DNA of 64,000 nucleotides from 54-19 sp038210655 (GTDB lineage: Bacteria; Chloroflexota; Chloroflexia; Chloroheliales; Chloroheliaceae): positions 1-64,000 of the forward strand of contig JBBQWM010000032.1 of the NCBI GenBank assembly GCA_038210655.1. The letters are read 5' to 3'. The position numbers and the translations under genes are program-made. Positions 43,542-52,054 of this stretch are shown here, piece after piece. Position 1 is the stretch's first letter. Each line of letters opens with the position of its first letter. The notes under the pieces were generated by a model. It saw only the letters and a program-made list of their open reading frames with translations. It did not search any database and was not told the DNA's origin.

Positions 43542-44825
43542 ATGAGCGACACAATAGAGGCAGTTGGAGCCAGGCTGGGCCAGGTAGTCAGTCGGCAGCA
43601 GGCGCGAAGTCGAGCCTGGTTGGGCATGCTGGTGGCGAGTTTGCTGATAAGCGTATTGCTGGCGGCTTGTGGGGAAGAAGCGACCCCGATACCACCGACT
43701 CCTACTCCTCTCCCCCGGTTCCAGCTAGAGACTAATTTTGAACAACTCTTTACGATGAATATCCCGTATGGCTGGACTAAGAACCCGGTTGATAGCACTT
43801 CGGTGCTGTACCAGAGTCCGGCGGCTACTACCGACAAAGTGGGGGTGGTTTCCAGGCAGGTGGATCGGCTTACACCCGAATCACAAACTTTGCTAGTGGA
43901 GCGTACCAATTCGCTAAAATCGCGGTTTCCGGGGCTGAAAGAGGAAGCAGGGAGCGATACGATTGTTCTGGTTGACTCGAATACGAAGGTGAACCGGCTG
44001 ACTTATATCGAGAATGGGACTGAGACAATCCAGCTTTTGTTGCAATTTAACAATGTAAAGGCTGAACGGTCTTATTTGGTGTTTGGCTTGATGGCTGCCA
44101 AAGGAGCCGACAAGAGTATTCCGCTTTATCTGGATAGTTTCAGGAGCTTTACTTCGACTGCCACCGAACGGGCCGGTGGGAATGCGGCCTTAGCCGACCC
44201 GACCGTTATAGCGGGTCAACTTGGTGGTAAGGTAGTGCTTAGAACGGGGCAGGAGGTAAAGGGTCGTTATCTGACACTGGTCGGCTGGCAAACCCCACCG
44301 CTGGATTTGAACAAAAAAGTGCCTATCGTAACGGGTTACTTCCCTAAAGATTACAAGTGGCGGTTGAGTCCTTTTCCGACCAACGAGCAGCCCGGTATCT
44401 ATCTGGAGTCGCCGATTATCGATAGTACGACGGCCCAGGCGGTCATTCAGCTAGGGGTTTACAAAGACAAGTTGCCCGCCGGTACTGCGACGGCAGACGA
44501 TTGGAAGAAGTTTTATGACCCGATCTTGATTACGCTACGGACAAAATATTTACCCAGCTATGGGCCAACCGTCAAGCTCGATCCTGACCCGGTAGCGGCA
44601 ATTACTGGGCCGAACTCCACCACCTATTACCGTTCGTCTTTTACGGTTCGCAATGACGACGGTTCGGTCAAGTCGCGTGGGGTAATTTTGTTTAGCCGGA
44701 GCGGTTCGCACGGGGTGGTTTCGGTGTTGAGTCTTAGTCCGATAGCCTCGCTTAGTCAGAATTTGGTAGATAGTTTTGATCTGGATATGCAGACGATGGC
44801 GAACAATTTCCAGGTACGATTTTAG
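43542..44825 (+). CDS. Predicted lipoprotein of unknown function
   Basis: This 427-residue protein has an N-terminal hydrophobic segment (WLGMLVASLLISVLLAACGE) with a lipobox LAAC; lipidation would be at C43. A Pro/Thr linker (TPIPPTPTPLP) follows, typical for Chloroflexota lipoproteins. The body resembles a PsbP/DUF1795-like fold in outline (FTMNIPYGWTKNPVDSTSVL, then repeated beta strands), but this is a weak impression. The cytoplasmic N-terminal 26 residues are long for a lipoprotein signal. Two terminators follow. Role unknown; exported and membrane anchored. Confidence 0.75.
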   Translation: MSDTIEAVGARLGQVVSRQQARSRAWLGMLVASLLISVLLAACGEEATPIPPTPTPLPRFQLETNFEQLFTMNIPYGWTKNPVDSTSVLYQSPAATTDKVGVVSRQVDRLTPESQTLLVERTNSLKSRFPGLKEEAGSDTIVLVDSNTKVNRLTYIENGTETIQLLLQFNNVKAERSYLVFGLMAAKGADKSIPLYLDSFRSFTSTATERAGGNAALADPTVIAGQLGGKVVLRTGQEVKGRYLTLVGWQTPPLDLNKKVPIVTGYFPKDYKWRLSPFPTNEQPGIYLESPIIDSTTAQAVIQLGVYKDKLPAGTATADDWKKFYDPILITLRTKYLPSYGPTVKLDPDPVAAITGPNSTTYYRSSFTVRNDDGSVKSRGVILFSRSGSHGVVSVLSLSPIASLSQNLVDSFDLDMQTMANNFQVRF

Positions 44826-44838
44826 GCAATTTGGTCGG

Positions 44839-44876
44839 CTTAGTCTGCCTCCTATAGCGAGGCAGACTAAGTTTCT
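44839..44876 (+). terminator. First terminator after the lipoprotein gene
   Basis: Perfect 13-bp stem CTTAGTCTGCCTC/GAGGCAGACTAAG, 7-nt loop, then TTTCTT. Confidence 0.88.
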
Positions 44877-44892
44877 TCCTCAATCTGAGATT

Positions 44893-44920
44893 AGGCGCAG
44901 CCGGGTGCGCCTTTTTGTTT
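44893..44920 (+). terminator. Second terminator after the lipoprotein gene
   Basis: Stem AGGCGCA/TGCGCCT with loop GCCGGG, followed by TTTTGTTT. It lies immediately behind the first terminator. The remainder to 45139 is the upstream region of the next gene. Confidence 0.88.
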
Positions 44921-45139
44921 AGGGAAAATTAAACGGTTTGGGGGCGTAACCGCTGGTTGGTCGGGGCATTATAATAAATGTAGTGATTATGGTGTAACAA
45001 CCTGGAAAAGGTTGCAAATTGAGGCCAGTTGTGGTTTACTAGGAATAAGTTTGACCCCGAATAAGCTGAGGTTTCGGTGTTCTGGGAGTGGCTAACCAGA
45101 CTCTTAGTAGCCCAGGTGACAGGATAGAGGTTTATTAAT

Positions 45140-45532
45140 TTGTCTGAGAAATTAGAACTTAGTTTTGAGCTTAACCCGAATTTCCGGCGTACCCTGACTG
45201 CCGAGCAACACTTGATGCTCGAAGAGATTGAACGGTTGGGTGAGCTTGACCCAGAAGTGTCGGCCCGGTTGAGTCGAGCGTTAGACCGTTTGCAGCGGAC
45301 GCAGCCCTATCAACAATTGGAGCCGCGTCGTCCGCTAAAGCCTGCTACTACCGAGCCAGGCCCGGCGGAGTTAAGTGAAGCAGAACGGGCCGCTCGCGAG
45401 GAGTTTATCAGCCAGGAGTTGAGTAGTTTGCTTTTGGTGGCGGGCCGCTTAAACCAGACCTTAGAGACGCAGCGGCACCGCGCTCAAGCCGACCACTACT
45501 TCCGGGATAGGCTACGGGCCGAATTTAAGTAG
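45140..45532 (+). CDS. Hypothetical helical protein
   Basis: This 130-residue protein is not recognised. It is rich in Glu, Arg and Leu and predicted almost entirely helical (LTAEQHLMLEEIERLGELDP, ELSEAERAAREEFISQELSS). It has no signal peptide or membrane segment. Start is TTG with AGAGG upstream. It is followed after 45 bp by another unknown gene on the same strand and is probably co-transcribed with it. Confidence 0.6.
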   Translation: MSEKLELSFELNPNFRRTLTAEQHLMLEEIERLGELDPEVSARLSRALDRLQRTQPYQQLEPRRPLKPATTEPGPAELSEAERAAREEFISQELSSLLLVAGRLNQTLETQRHRAQADHYFRDRLRAEFK

Positions 45533-45577
45533 TGAGATGATTGTCAGGTGTGTTCCTTAATCTCGAAGGAGAGATTT

Positions 45578-46333
45578 ATGGACTACTCAGAAACTAAAGA
45601 ACCTGCGCTAAAAGAGCCACTGGGCTATCTCCAGTTGGATTTAGCGGTTGGGAAGTGGTTGGCCTGGGACGATGTAGCGCGGTTTACGCACGTGGGCCAC
45701 CCAGAACAGGATGATAAGCTGCATGTTCGTGAGTTGTTGCGGATATTCGGCAAGCGGTTTGCGACGGCGGAGGCCGAGTTAATCTGGCAACAAGTCGAAG
45801 AATATCGCGATAGGCTGACGCAGTTGTACGGGCCAGCTATCGGGGCGGTCGGCAAGCTGAATTTCGAGCAAGCGGCCCAGGAATGGTACACCGCTTACGG
45901 TCGGCAGTTTGAAAAAGCCTGGTATCTACAAGCTCCCCTTGATCTCCACTTCGCCCGTAGTGGGCATGAATATATCCGAGGCCGTTGGTTGCGGCTACTC
46001 CACCCCGATCTACAATATTTTGTGGAAGGGGGTTTTTCGGCTGGTGAAGTTTTAGATACTTTAATCTTGCGCCGACCGGGTGGTAGCATCTGGCAGTTGT
46101 GGAGTATGAACCGTCCGGCGCTGGCCCGATTTTGGGTGAAACTGGCGGCTTACCTGATGGATTTCCCTTTAGAAATTGAGGCAATCGAGCAGGCCCTGGC
46201 GGAAATTACCGAACACGCGGCGCGGTTGGGTCGGCGGAAGGGCTACCCGGTCGAAACAGCGGCGGCAGCCCTCGATTACTTCCGGCGGCTTCAAATGGCC
46301 GGGTTGGGGTCGGAGGTCATTTTCCAGTCGTGA
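45578..46333 (+). CDS. Hypothetical protein
   Basis: This 251-residue soluble protein matches no family I recognise. It is helical and rich in Trp, Tyr and Leu (LAVGKWLAWDDVARFTHVG, ELIWQQVEEYRDRLTQLYG, WYLQAPLDLHFARSGHEYIR). The ATG at 45578 is chosen because AAGGAGAG precedes it; an in-frame start 30 bp upstream is less likely. The 3' end overlaps the convergent kinase-like gene by 43 bp. Confidence 0.65.
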   Translation: MDYSETKEPALKEPLGYLQLDLAVGKWLAWDDVARFTHVGHPEQDDKLHVRELLRIFGKRFATAEAELIWQQVEEYRDRLTQLYGPAIGAVGKLNFEQAAQEWYTAYGRQFEKAWYLQAPLDLHFARSGHEYIRGRWLRLLHPDLQYFVEGGFSAGEVLDTLILRRPGGSIWQLWSMNRPALARFWVKLAAYLMDFPLEIEAIEQALAEITEHAARLGRRKGYPVETAAAALDYFRRLQMAGLGSEVIFQS

Positions 46334-47319
46334 GTGGTCAATCTATGGTTTTGGGTGGGCGAGAGATCAGAAGCAGCCCAACCATTATCAAGGCTGTACA
46401 GGCCGTACTCGACCAGGGCCGGGTCGGAATGGTCGAGGCCGAAGAGGATCGCCTCGAAGGGGGGTAGTTTGAGATAGAAACGGCGACGCTCGGCAAAGGT
46501 CGGGTCGGCTGGGCCGTGATAGTAGGGCTGGAGATTTTCCCACAGATCGAGGGCCGGGTCGCCTATAGCGAGGCTACCAAAATCGATGATGCCGGTTAAG
46601 CGTTGGTTGGCCCGGTCGAGTAGAACGTGATCGTCGAGCAGGTCGGCATGAACTAGCACCGGCTCGAACTCGAAATATTTATCCCCCTCCAAGAAACCCT
46701 CAAAATAAATCGCTATCGCGTCCTGCCGGTCGTCAGGCAGGAGCGGATATATTTTTTCACGCACCAAACTATAAAAATCTTCCAGGGTTTCGCGCCAGGT
46801 GGTGGCAGGCTCGACCAATCCGGTCAGGGTTTTGTCGCGCACGCCGAGTTGTTGCGCTCTGGTGAGGGGGAAGGTGTGCAGGGCAGTCAAGAACGCGCCG
46901 AGGGGCGGTTGCCACCAATTTGCCGAGCGCATAGCAATTCTGGTCTGGCGATCTGCTGGGTCGTCCTCGAAAGTGGGGTTGAGGCCAGAAGCCCAGCCCT
47001 GCCAATCGGTGAGAGTTTCGCCCGGTAGCATTTCGTAGCCAACGAAAGCGAAGGGGTAGGTTTGCCCCGCTCCGGCTTGATAGGTAAAATTTGGGATCGG
47101 CAAAGGCAGGTTGGGAGCCAGTTCGGGTAGTAAGCGGGTTTCGATGAGTAGGCTGTCTTCTACTCCGGCCCGTTTGGGGAAGCGGAAAATTAAGTGGCGG
47201 TTGACCAGACACGCCAGGCTATTCCAACCTTCGGAATGATATTCTAATTCGCGGATTTCGAGGGTTGGGAAGTGTTCTAAAAGGGCCGCCCGGTAGATTT
47301 TGAGTTTATCAGCTTTCAT
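46291..47319 (-). CDS. Aminoglycoside phosphotransferase (APH)-like kinase
   Basis: This 342-residue protein has the APH/choline-kinase fold. The N-lobe is LVNRHLIFRFPKRAGVEDSL with the Lys/Arg of the ATP site. The catalytic loop is VLVHADLLDDHVLLD, in which the usual Asn after the catalytic Asp is His. The metal Asp is in GIIDFGSLAIGDPALDLW. Family members phosphorylate antibiotics, sugars or small metabolites; resistance should not be assumed. It converges on and overlaps the previous gene at its 3' end. Confidence 0.85.
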   Translation of the reverse strand: MKADKLKIYRAALLEHFPTLEIRELEYHSEGWNSLACLVNRHLIFRFPKRAGVEDSLLIETRLLPELAPNLPLPIPNFTYQAGAGQTYPFAFVGYEMLPGETLTDWQGWASGLNPTFEDDPADRQTRIAMRSANWWQPPLGAFLTALHTFPLTRAQQLGVRDKTLTGLVEPATTWRETLEDFYSLVREKIYPLLPDDRQDAIAIYFEGFLEGDKYFEFEPVLVHADLLDDHVLLDRANQRLTGIIDFGSLAIGDPALDLWENLQPYYHGPADPTFAERRRFYLKLPPFEAILFGLDHSDPALVEYGLYSLDNGWAASDLSPTQNHRLTTHDWKMTSDPNPAI

Positions 47320-47507
47320 AAAACATATGATGACTTTGAATTAGGCTTGTTGCGGCAAGTTGGGTTTCGATTGCCTGCCGATTTGGATACTTGCTTTATC
47401 ATTCCAGCTTTAGTTTGAGCGCTACGACCAGGGCTGGAGTGAGCCTCATCTCTTTATAATCAGCCCAATAATACACTAAATCTGCTCCTGATGTTCACAT
47501 AGTCCGA

Positions 47508-47536
47508 TTGACAATAAATATACGGTCTTTTATAAT
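47508..47536 (+). promoter_or_regulatory. Sigma-70 promoter P1 upstream of marR
   Basis: TTGACA (47508-47513), a 17-bp spacer and TATAAT (47531-47536): a perfect consensus pair. Confidence 0.85.
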
Positions 47537-47631
47537 ATTTGGGTCAAGCCTAAATAATTGGTAAATCCCTAATAATTTTATCCATAAGTCCATAGTACCG
47601 CCAATTACTATGGTTTCTTTACATAGTGGTC

Positions 47632-47660
47632 TTGACAACAAATATTTGGTAGGTTATGAT
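47632..47660 (+). promoter_or_regulatory. Sigma-70 promoter P2 upstream of marR
   Basis: TTGACA (47632-47637), a 17-bp spacer and TATGAT (47655-47660). The surrounding 80 bp resemble those of P1 (TTGACAA.AAATAT..GGT, then GGTCAA.CC.AAATAA), so the two promoters look like a tandem duplication 124 bp apart. Confidence 0.8.
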
Positions 47661-47671
47661 ATTTTGGTCAA

Positions 47672-47687
47672 ACCCAAATAAATGGGT
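47672..47687. promoter_or_regulatory. Candidate MarR operator
   Basis: The inverted repeat ACCCA-AATAAA-TGGGT lies 11 bp after the P2 -10 element, overlapping the likely transcription start. Its position fits autorepression by the downstream MarR protein. A degenerate version (CCTAAATAATTGG) follows P1. Confidence 0.5.
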
Positions 47688-47715
47688 AATTAGTTAAGAA
47701 ACTAGGGGATAAGCT

Positions 47716-48282
47716 GTGTACGATGAGGCGACAGCTAAAGAGCGGGAAGAATTGATGAAGCGGGCCATTGAACATCAAAAGGTGATGTTCCAGGCCATGC
47801 AGGGCGTGGAGATGCCTGAGTGGATGGGCAGCGAAATGACTATGCCGCAATTCAAAATACTTTTCTTGCTTTATACGCACGGATGGATGCGGATGGGCGG
47901 AACCGAGAAGGAGCCTGGGATAGCTTTCTTTTTGGGGAAGAATATATCAACCGCCACCGGGATTGTAGACCGATTGGTCGAGCAGCGGCTTTTGGCCCGA
48001 AAGGAAGACCCAGACGACCGCCGGGTGGTAGTGGTCGGGTTGACCGCGCAAGGAGCTGAATTATGTGAGTCTTTCTTACAGGCAGGCTGGAAGAATGCTC
48101 GCAATATGTTCAACCGTTTATCATACGAAGAACTAACGATAGTTGAACGTGGTATGGCGCTAATGGCGCGGGTGGCAATGGAAGATGCCCAGGAACGGGC
48201 GGCCAGCCATAATCTACCCCGTACCGATAATTATAACCTGCATCAACGGGGCGTTCCAAATTTAAAACAAAATAATAACTAG
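47716..48282 (+). CDS. MarR-family transcriptional regulator
   Basis: This 188-residue protein has a winged-helix MarR domain: TMPQFKILFLLYTH, a recognition helix region ISTATGIVDRLVEQRLLARK, and the wing EDPDDRRVVVVGLTAQG. Helices flanking the domain would form the dimer interface. The GTG start is preceded by AGGGGATA. Strong tandem promoters and a candidate operator lie just upstream. The RND exporter starts 60 bp downstream, so this regulator probably controls it together with itself. Confidence 0.93.
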   Translation: MYDEATAKEREELMKRAIEHQKVMFQAMQGVEMPEWMGSEMTMPQFKILFLLYTHGWMRMGGTEKEPGIAFFLGKNISTATGIVDRLVEQRLLARKEDPDDRRVVVVGLTAQGAELCESFLQAGWKNARNMFNRLSYEELTIVERGMALMARVAMEDAQERAASHNLPRTDNYNLHQRGVPNLKQNNN

Positions 48283-48342
48283 ACGTAGCTAATATAACGT
48301 AGCCGGGGCGGGTAGACCGCATTATCGGCAGGAGGTTTGCAA

Positions 48343-51300
48343 GTGTCTTTTTTAACTAACTGGGTGCTAAAACGCAAGGCCGCGACCGTATTGGTCATGG
48401 TGGTCGTACTCTTGTTTGGGGCAGTAGCTGTAACCCAACTCAAGAATGAACTATTACCCAATTTAGATTTCCCCTATCTGACGGTAGCGACGATTTATCC
48501 GGGAGCCAGTGCCGGGGATGTCGAGGAGCAGGTTTCTAAGCCGGTTGAGCAAGTGGTCGGCGCGATCCCGCGTCTCAAGAATTTGCGAACCATTTCCAAC
48601 GAGAGCTTTTCGTTTATGGTAGCCGAGTTTGAGTTTGGCACCGATACGAAGGCAACGCAGCAGACGATAGACACGAACCTGCGTAATATTAGCCTGCCCA
48701 ACGATTTCCGGGGTCAACGGGTACAGCCGACCGTTAGTACTTTGAATATTAACAGTCAGGCAGTGATGTACCTGGGTTTGGAGGCCAAGCAGGGCTTGAC
48801 CTCGGAGCAGGTCAGCCAGATTGTGCGGACGCAGGTCAAACCGGCTCTAACTTCGATAGATGGTGTTTCCAGTATCGAAGTAGTTGGCGACCAGTTGCAG
48901 CAGGTCAAGATTGTGCCAAAGTTGCAGGTTTTGCAGCAGCGTGGGTTGGGCCTTCAGGACATCAACGCCGCTTTGAAGGGCTTTAACACCAGTTTGCCCG
49001 CCGGGACGGTTGATGTAGCGGGCCAGAGCGTGCCGGTTCGGACCGCCTTTACTTTTAACTCGGTGGATGAGATCAAGAATTTGCCAGTCGCGCCCAGCGC
49101 TACGGCGGCAGGACAACCGCAGGGTCAGGCGGCAACCCCGGCAACCCCCACCAAATTGAGTGATGTGGCGGACGTTACACGGGTGGAAGCCCCGGCGACC
49201 AGTCGTAGCCGCACAAACGGAACCGACGGCGTGCTTTTACAGGTTTACAAGACCCAGACGGGCAACACAGTCGAGGTTTCGGACAAAGTTACCAAGAAGA
49301 TTGACGAACTGAGCAAGCAATCGGGTGGCGCGTGGAGTGTGCGGGTGGTGTATGACACTGCCGGGCAAATCCGGGCTTCGATTGATGGTCTGGTAAAAGA
49401 GGGCTTGCTGGGAGCGTTCTTCGCGGTGTTGGTGATCTTCCTGTTCTTGCGGAATGTGCGCAGCACGCTGGTAACGGCAATCTCGATCCCAACTTCGATT
49501 GTAGTAGCCTTTATCCTGCTTTGGACGCAGGGGATCAGCTTGAACATTATGACCCTCGGTGGGTTGGCAATTGCGGTCGGGCGCGTGGTAGACGACGCGA
49601 TTGTGGTCTTGGAGAATATTTACCGGCGAGTCCAAGAAGGCGACCCCATCGATGTAGCGACAAAGGTCGGTACTCGTGAGGTAGCGGGGGCGATTACCAG
49701 TAGTACAATTACGACGGTAGCGGTTTTCTTACCGCTAGGGTTCGTTGGAGGTATAACGGGCCAATTCTTCCTTCCGTTCGCCCTGACGGTAACTTTTGCG
49801 CTGATAGCTTCTCTGATAGTGGCTTTGACGATTATCCCGGTTTTTGCCAGCTTCTTTATCAACCGCAAGATAGTCGGGACGCACAAGGAAGAGCAAAGCA
49901 CCTGGATTCAGAATGCTTACACCCCAACTTTGAAGTGGGCGTTGGGTAATCGCTGGAAGGTGTTGGGACTGGCGGCGATCCTGTTCTTTGCCAGCAATTT
50001 CCTGGTGACACAGGTTCCGTTAGCCTTCTTGCCGGAGTCGGGTGACAAGTTGTTGCAGGTTGGGATTACTCTGGCGCCGGGTACGAACCAGGAGAATATT
50101 CTGGATGCCGCCAAGAAAGTCGAAGATGCACTGGCTCAGGATAGCCGGGTAGAGTTGCGCCAGACCACTATCGCCGGGACAAGCAGTTTTGGACGAGCGC
50201 AACGGGCCTTTAGCGCCGGGGGTGGCGATGCTAGTATCTTGGTACGGATCAAGAAGGACGCTAAGACCCAGGATACGGCGAAAGATTTGCGGGCCAAACT
50301 CAAGCCGCTAACTCCGCCAAAGGGCAATATCGCGGTGTCGGTGCTGGGTGGTTTTAGTAGCTCGAATTTTTCTCTGAACATCCAGGGCAACGACGGGGAC
50401 GGGGTTCGCAAGGCCAGTGACCTTGTGTTGGCCCGACTCAAGCCGATCCAGGATCGGGGTGACTTCGCCAATTTGCGGAGCGACGTGTCGGCCTTGAACC
50501 CACAGGTTTTGGTGACACCCAATCCGACGGCAAGCGGTGGACGGCTGACCACTCAGTCGATTGGCTTCTTGTTAGCAGGTGCGTTACAGCCGCAAGTTGC
50601 GACGACCGTGCGTTTTCAGGGCGGTCAGCCGGAAGAAGTAGTGGTTTATCCACCTTTCGAGCCGGGTAAAGCGGCGGCGGATGTAAACGCTTTTGCCGAA
50701 AATCTGAAGGGGTTGCCGCTGGTCGGTGGAGTGCCGCTCGGTCAGGTCGCCGATGTGAAAGTGGTACAGGCTCAAACCCAATCGACCCGGATTGGTCAGA
50801 AGCCGGCCGCTTCGCTCAACGCCGATGTTACGACCGATAATACTGGTGGTGTGACACGCGATGTGAATGCTTTGCTCAAGGGTGTCGAGAACGACCCCAA
50901 CTGGCCTGTCGGGACGACCTGGGCGATTTCCGGGGTCAGCCAGCAGCAGGGTGATGCTTTCTCCGGGTTGTTTATCGCGCTGGGTATTGCAGTGGCGCTG
51001 GTTTACATCGTAATGGTGGTGGCCTTTGGGTCGCTGTTGGAGCCGTTTGCGATCTTATTCAGCTTACCGCTGGCAACGATTGGGGCCTTTGCCGCTCTGT
51101 TCGTCACCCAACGGGCGATTGGCCTCCCGGCTATGATCGGTCTCTTGATGCTGATCGGGATCGTGGTAACAAACGCGATTGTCTTGATCGACCGGGTGAA
51201 CCACAACCGGGAGCGCGGTATGGATCGGGATGCGGCCTTGATCGAGGCCGGTCGCAATCGTATCCGCCCGATTTTGATGACGGCCCTGGCGACAATCCTG

Positions 51301-51603
51301 GCGCTGTTCCCGTTGGCTTTGGGTCTGTCGGAAGGCAGTATCATTGCGGCGGAACTCGGTACGGTCGTGATCGGTGGTCTATTGACCTCGACTCTGCTGA
51401 CTTTGCTGGTTGTGCCGGTGGTTTACAGTCTGTTGGAAGGCGGCAAAATGCGTCTCCAGCGGATCGGGCGCGGCAAGCACGCGCCAGCGCTGGCCGGTGC
51501 AGACGCAGATTGGCAGTCTACTCCGGTCGTTACAGCCGCCGCCGATAGTGAGAACGACCCGGCAGGGGCGACCATTCCGGTGGCGGAACAGCCCAAAAGT
51601 TAG
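48343..51603 (+). CDS. RND-family efflux permease (AcrB/HAE1-like)
   Basis: This proton-driven exporter of 1086 residues has the duplicated RND layout: helix 1 (VLKRKAATVLVMVVVLLFGA), a large external loop, six helices, a second loop and six more helices. The proton-relay Asp pair is in GRVVDDAIVVLENI, with the second-half signature LMLIGIVVTNAIVLID. The GTG at 48343 is chosen because AGGAGG lies 7 nt before; a TTG at 48337 is too close to it. No membrane-fusion or outer-membrane gene is adjacent, consistent with a monoderm-type envelope. It follows the MarR gene and ends before a strong terminator. Confidence 0.95.
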   Translation: MSFLTNWVLKRKAATVLVMVVVLLFGAVAVTQLKNELLPNLDFPYLTVATIYPGASAGDVEEQVSKPVEQVVGAIPRLKNLRTISNESFSFMVAEFEFGTDTKATQQTIDTNLRNISLPNDFRGQRVQPTVSTLNINSQAVMYLGLEAKQGLTSEQVSQIVRTQVKPALTSIDGVSSIEVVGDQLQQVKIVPKLQVLQQRGLGLQDINAALKGFNTSLPAGTVDVAGQSVPVRTAFTFNSVDEIKNLPVAPSATAAGQPQGQAATPATPTKLSDVADVTRVEAPATSRSRTNGTDGVLLQVYKTQTGNTVEVSDKVTKKIDELSKQSGGAWSVRVVYDTAGQIRASIDGLVKEGLLGAFFAVLVIFLFLRNVRSTLVTAISIPTSIVVAFILLWTQGISLNIMTLGGLAIAVGRVVDDAIVVLENIYRRVQEGDPIDVATKVGTREVAGAITSSTITTVAVFLPLGFVGGITGQFFLPFALTVTFALIASLIVALTIIPVFASFFINRKIVGTHKEEQSTWIQNAYTPTLKWALGNRWKVLGLAAILFFASNFLVTQVPLAFLPESGDKLLQVGITLAPGTNQENILDAAKKVEDALAQDSRVELRQTTIAGTSSFGRAQRAFSAGGGDASILVRIKKDAKTQDTAKDLRAKLKPLTPPKGNIAVSVLGGFSSSNFSLNIQGNDGDGVRKASDLVLARLKPIQDRGDFANLRSDVSALNPQVLVTPNPTASGGRLTTQSIGFLLAGALQPQVATTVRFQGGQPEEVVVYPPFEPGKAAADVNAFAENLKGLPLVGGVPLGQVADVKVVQAQTQSTRIGQKPAASLNADVTTDNTGGVTRDVNALLKGVENDPNWPVGTTWAISGVSQQQGDAFSGLFIALGIAVALVYIVMVVAFGSLLEPFAILFSLPLATIGAFAALFVTQRAIGLPAMIGLLMLIGIVVTNAIVLIDRVNHNRERGMDRDAALIEAGRNRIRPILMTALATILALFPLALGLSEGSIIAAELGTVVIGGLLTSTLLTLLVVPVVYSLLEGGKMRLQRIGRGKHAPALAGADADWQSTPVVTAAADSENDPAGATIPVAEQPKS

Positions 51604-51623
51604 GACCGAGGACTGAGGACTGA
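51603..51623. repeat. Heptamer tandem repeat
   Basis: The units GGACCGA GGACTGA GGACTGA start at the RND stop codon. Confidence 0.6.
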
Positions 51624-51633
51624 GTAGTTGAAG

Positions 51634-51667
51634 GGAGACTGGCTTTTTACGAGGCCAGTCTCTTTTT
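51634..51667 (+). terminator. Intrinsic terminator after the RND gene
   Basis: GGAGACTGGC/GCCAGTCTC with a 10-nt loop and a TTTTT tail. Confidence 0.9.
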
Positions 51668-51757
51668 GTGGCGCTCGTGCAAAGAGGTTTAAGTGCAATG
51701 TCTTTCAAAGCGTCTCTGGGGTGAATAGTTATTGGCAATTTTTACAAAGGCTAGAAA

Positions 51758-52054
51758 TCAAGCTTTGAAGCGTTCCCAGAGCGTCCAGGCGATAAAGCAA
51801 AAAGCGGCGGCGTAGAGGGCGATAGTTCCCTCTACTAGCAGATGAAACCAGAATTGAGGGTCGGTGGGGCTAGGTTGATAAATCTCCCCGGCTTGATGCA
51901 CAAAGTGCCAGACCACCGCCAGAGTCAGGCCGAATAACATCGACAGCCCTATTTTGGGCCGGGACGACCGCCGCTTTGCCGAGCGTCGCGCTTGCTGTTT
52001 GAGATCGGCTACCTCTACACTTAAATTTTCGGGCCTGGGAAACACCCTATTCAC
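51758..52054 (-). CDS. Small two-helix membrane protein
   Basis: This 98-residue protein begins with a polar, Arg/Lys-rich N-terminus (QQARRSAKRRSSRPK). Two membrane helices follow (IGLSMLFGLTLAVVWHFV and EGTIALYAAAFCFIAWTLW) separated by a short loop. The GTG start directly follows the PhoU stop codon with no spacing, so translation is coupled. It is not recognised as a member of any named family. The linkage to PhoU suggests, but does not show, a role in phosphate or envelope physiology. Confidence 0.65.
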   Translation of the reverse strand: MNRVFPRPENLSVEVADLKQQARRSAKRRSSRPKIGLSMLFGLTLAVVWHFVHQAGEIYQPSPTDPQFWFHLLVEGTIALYAAAFCFIAWTLWERFKA

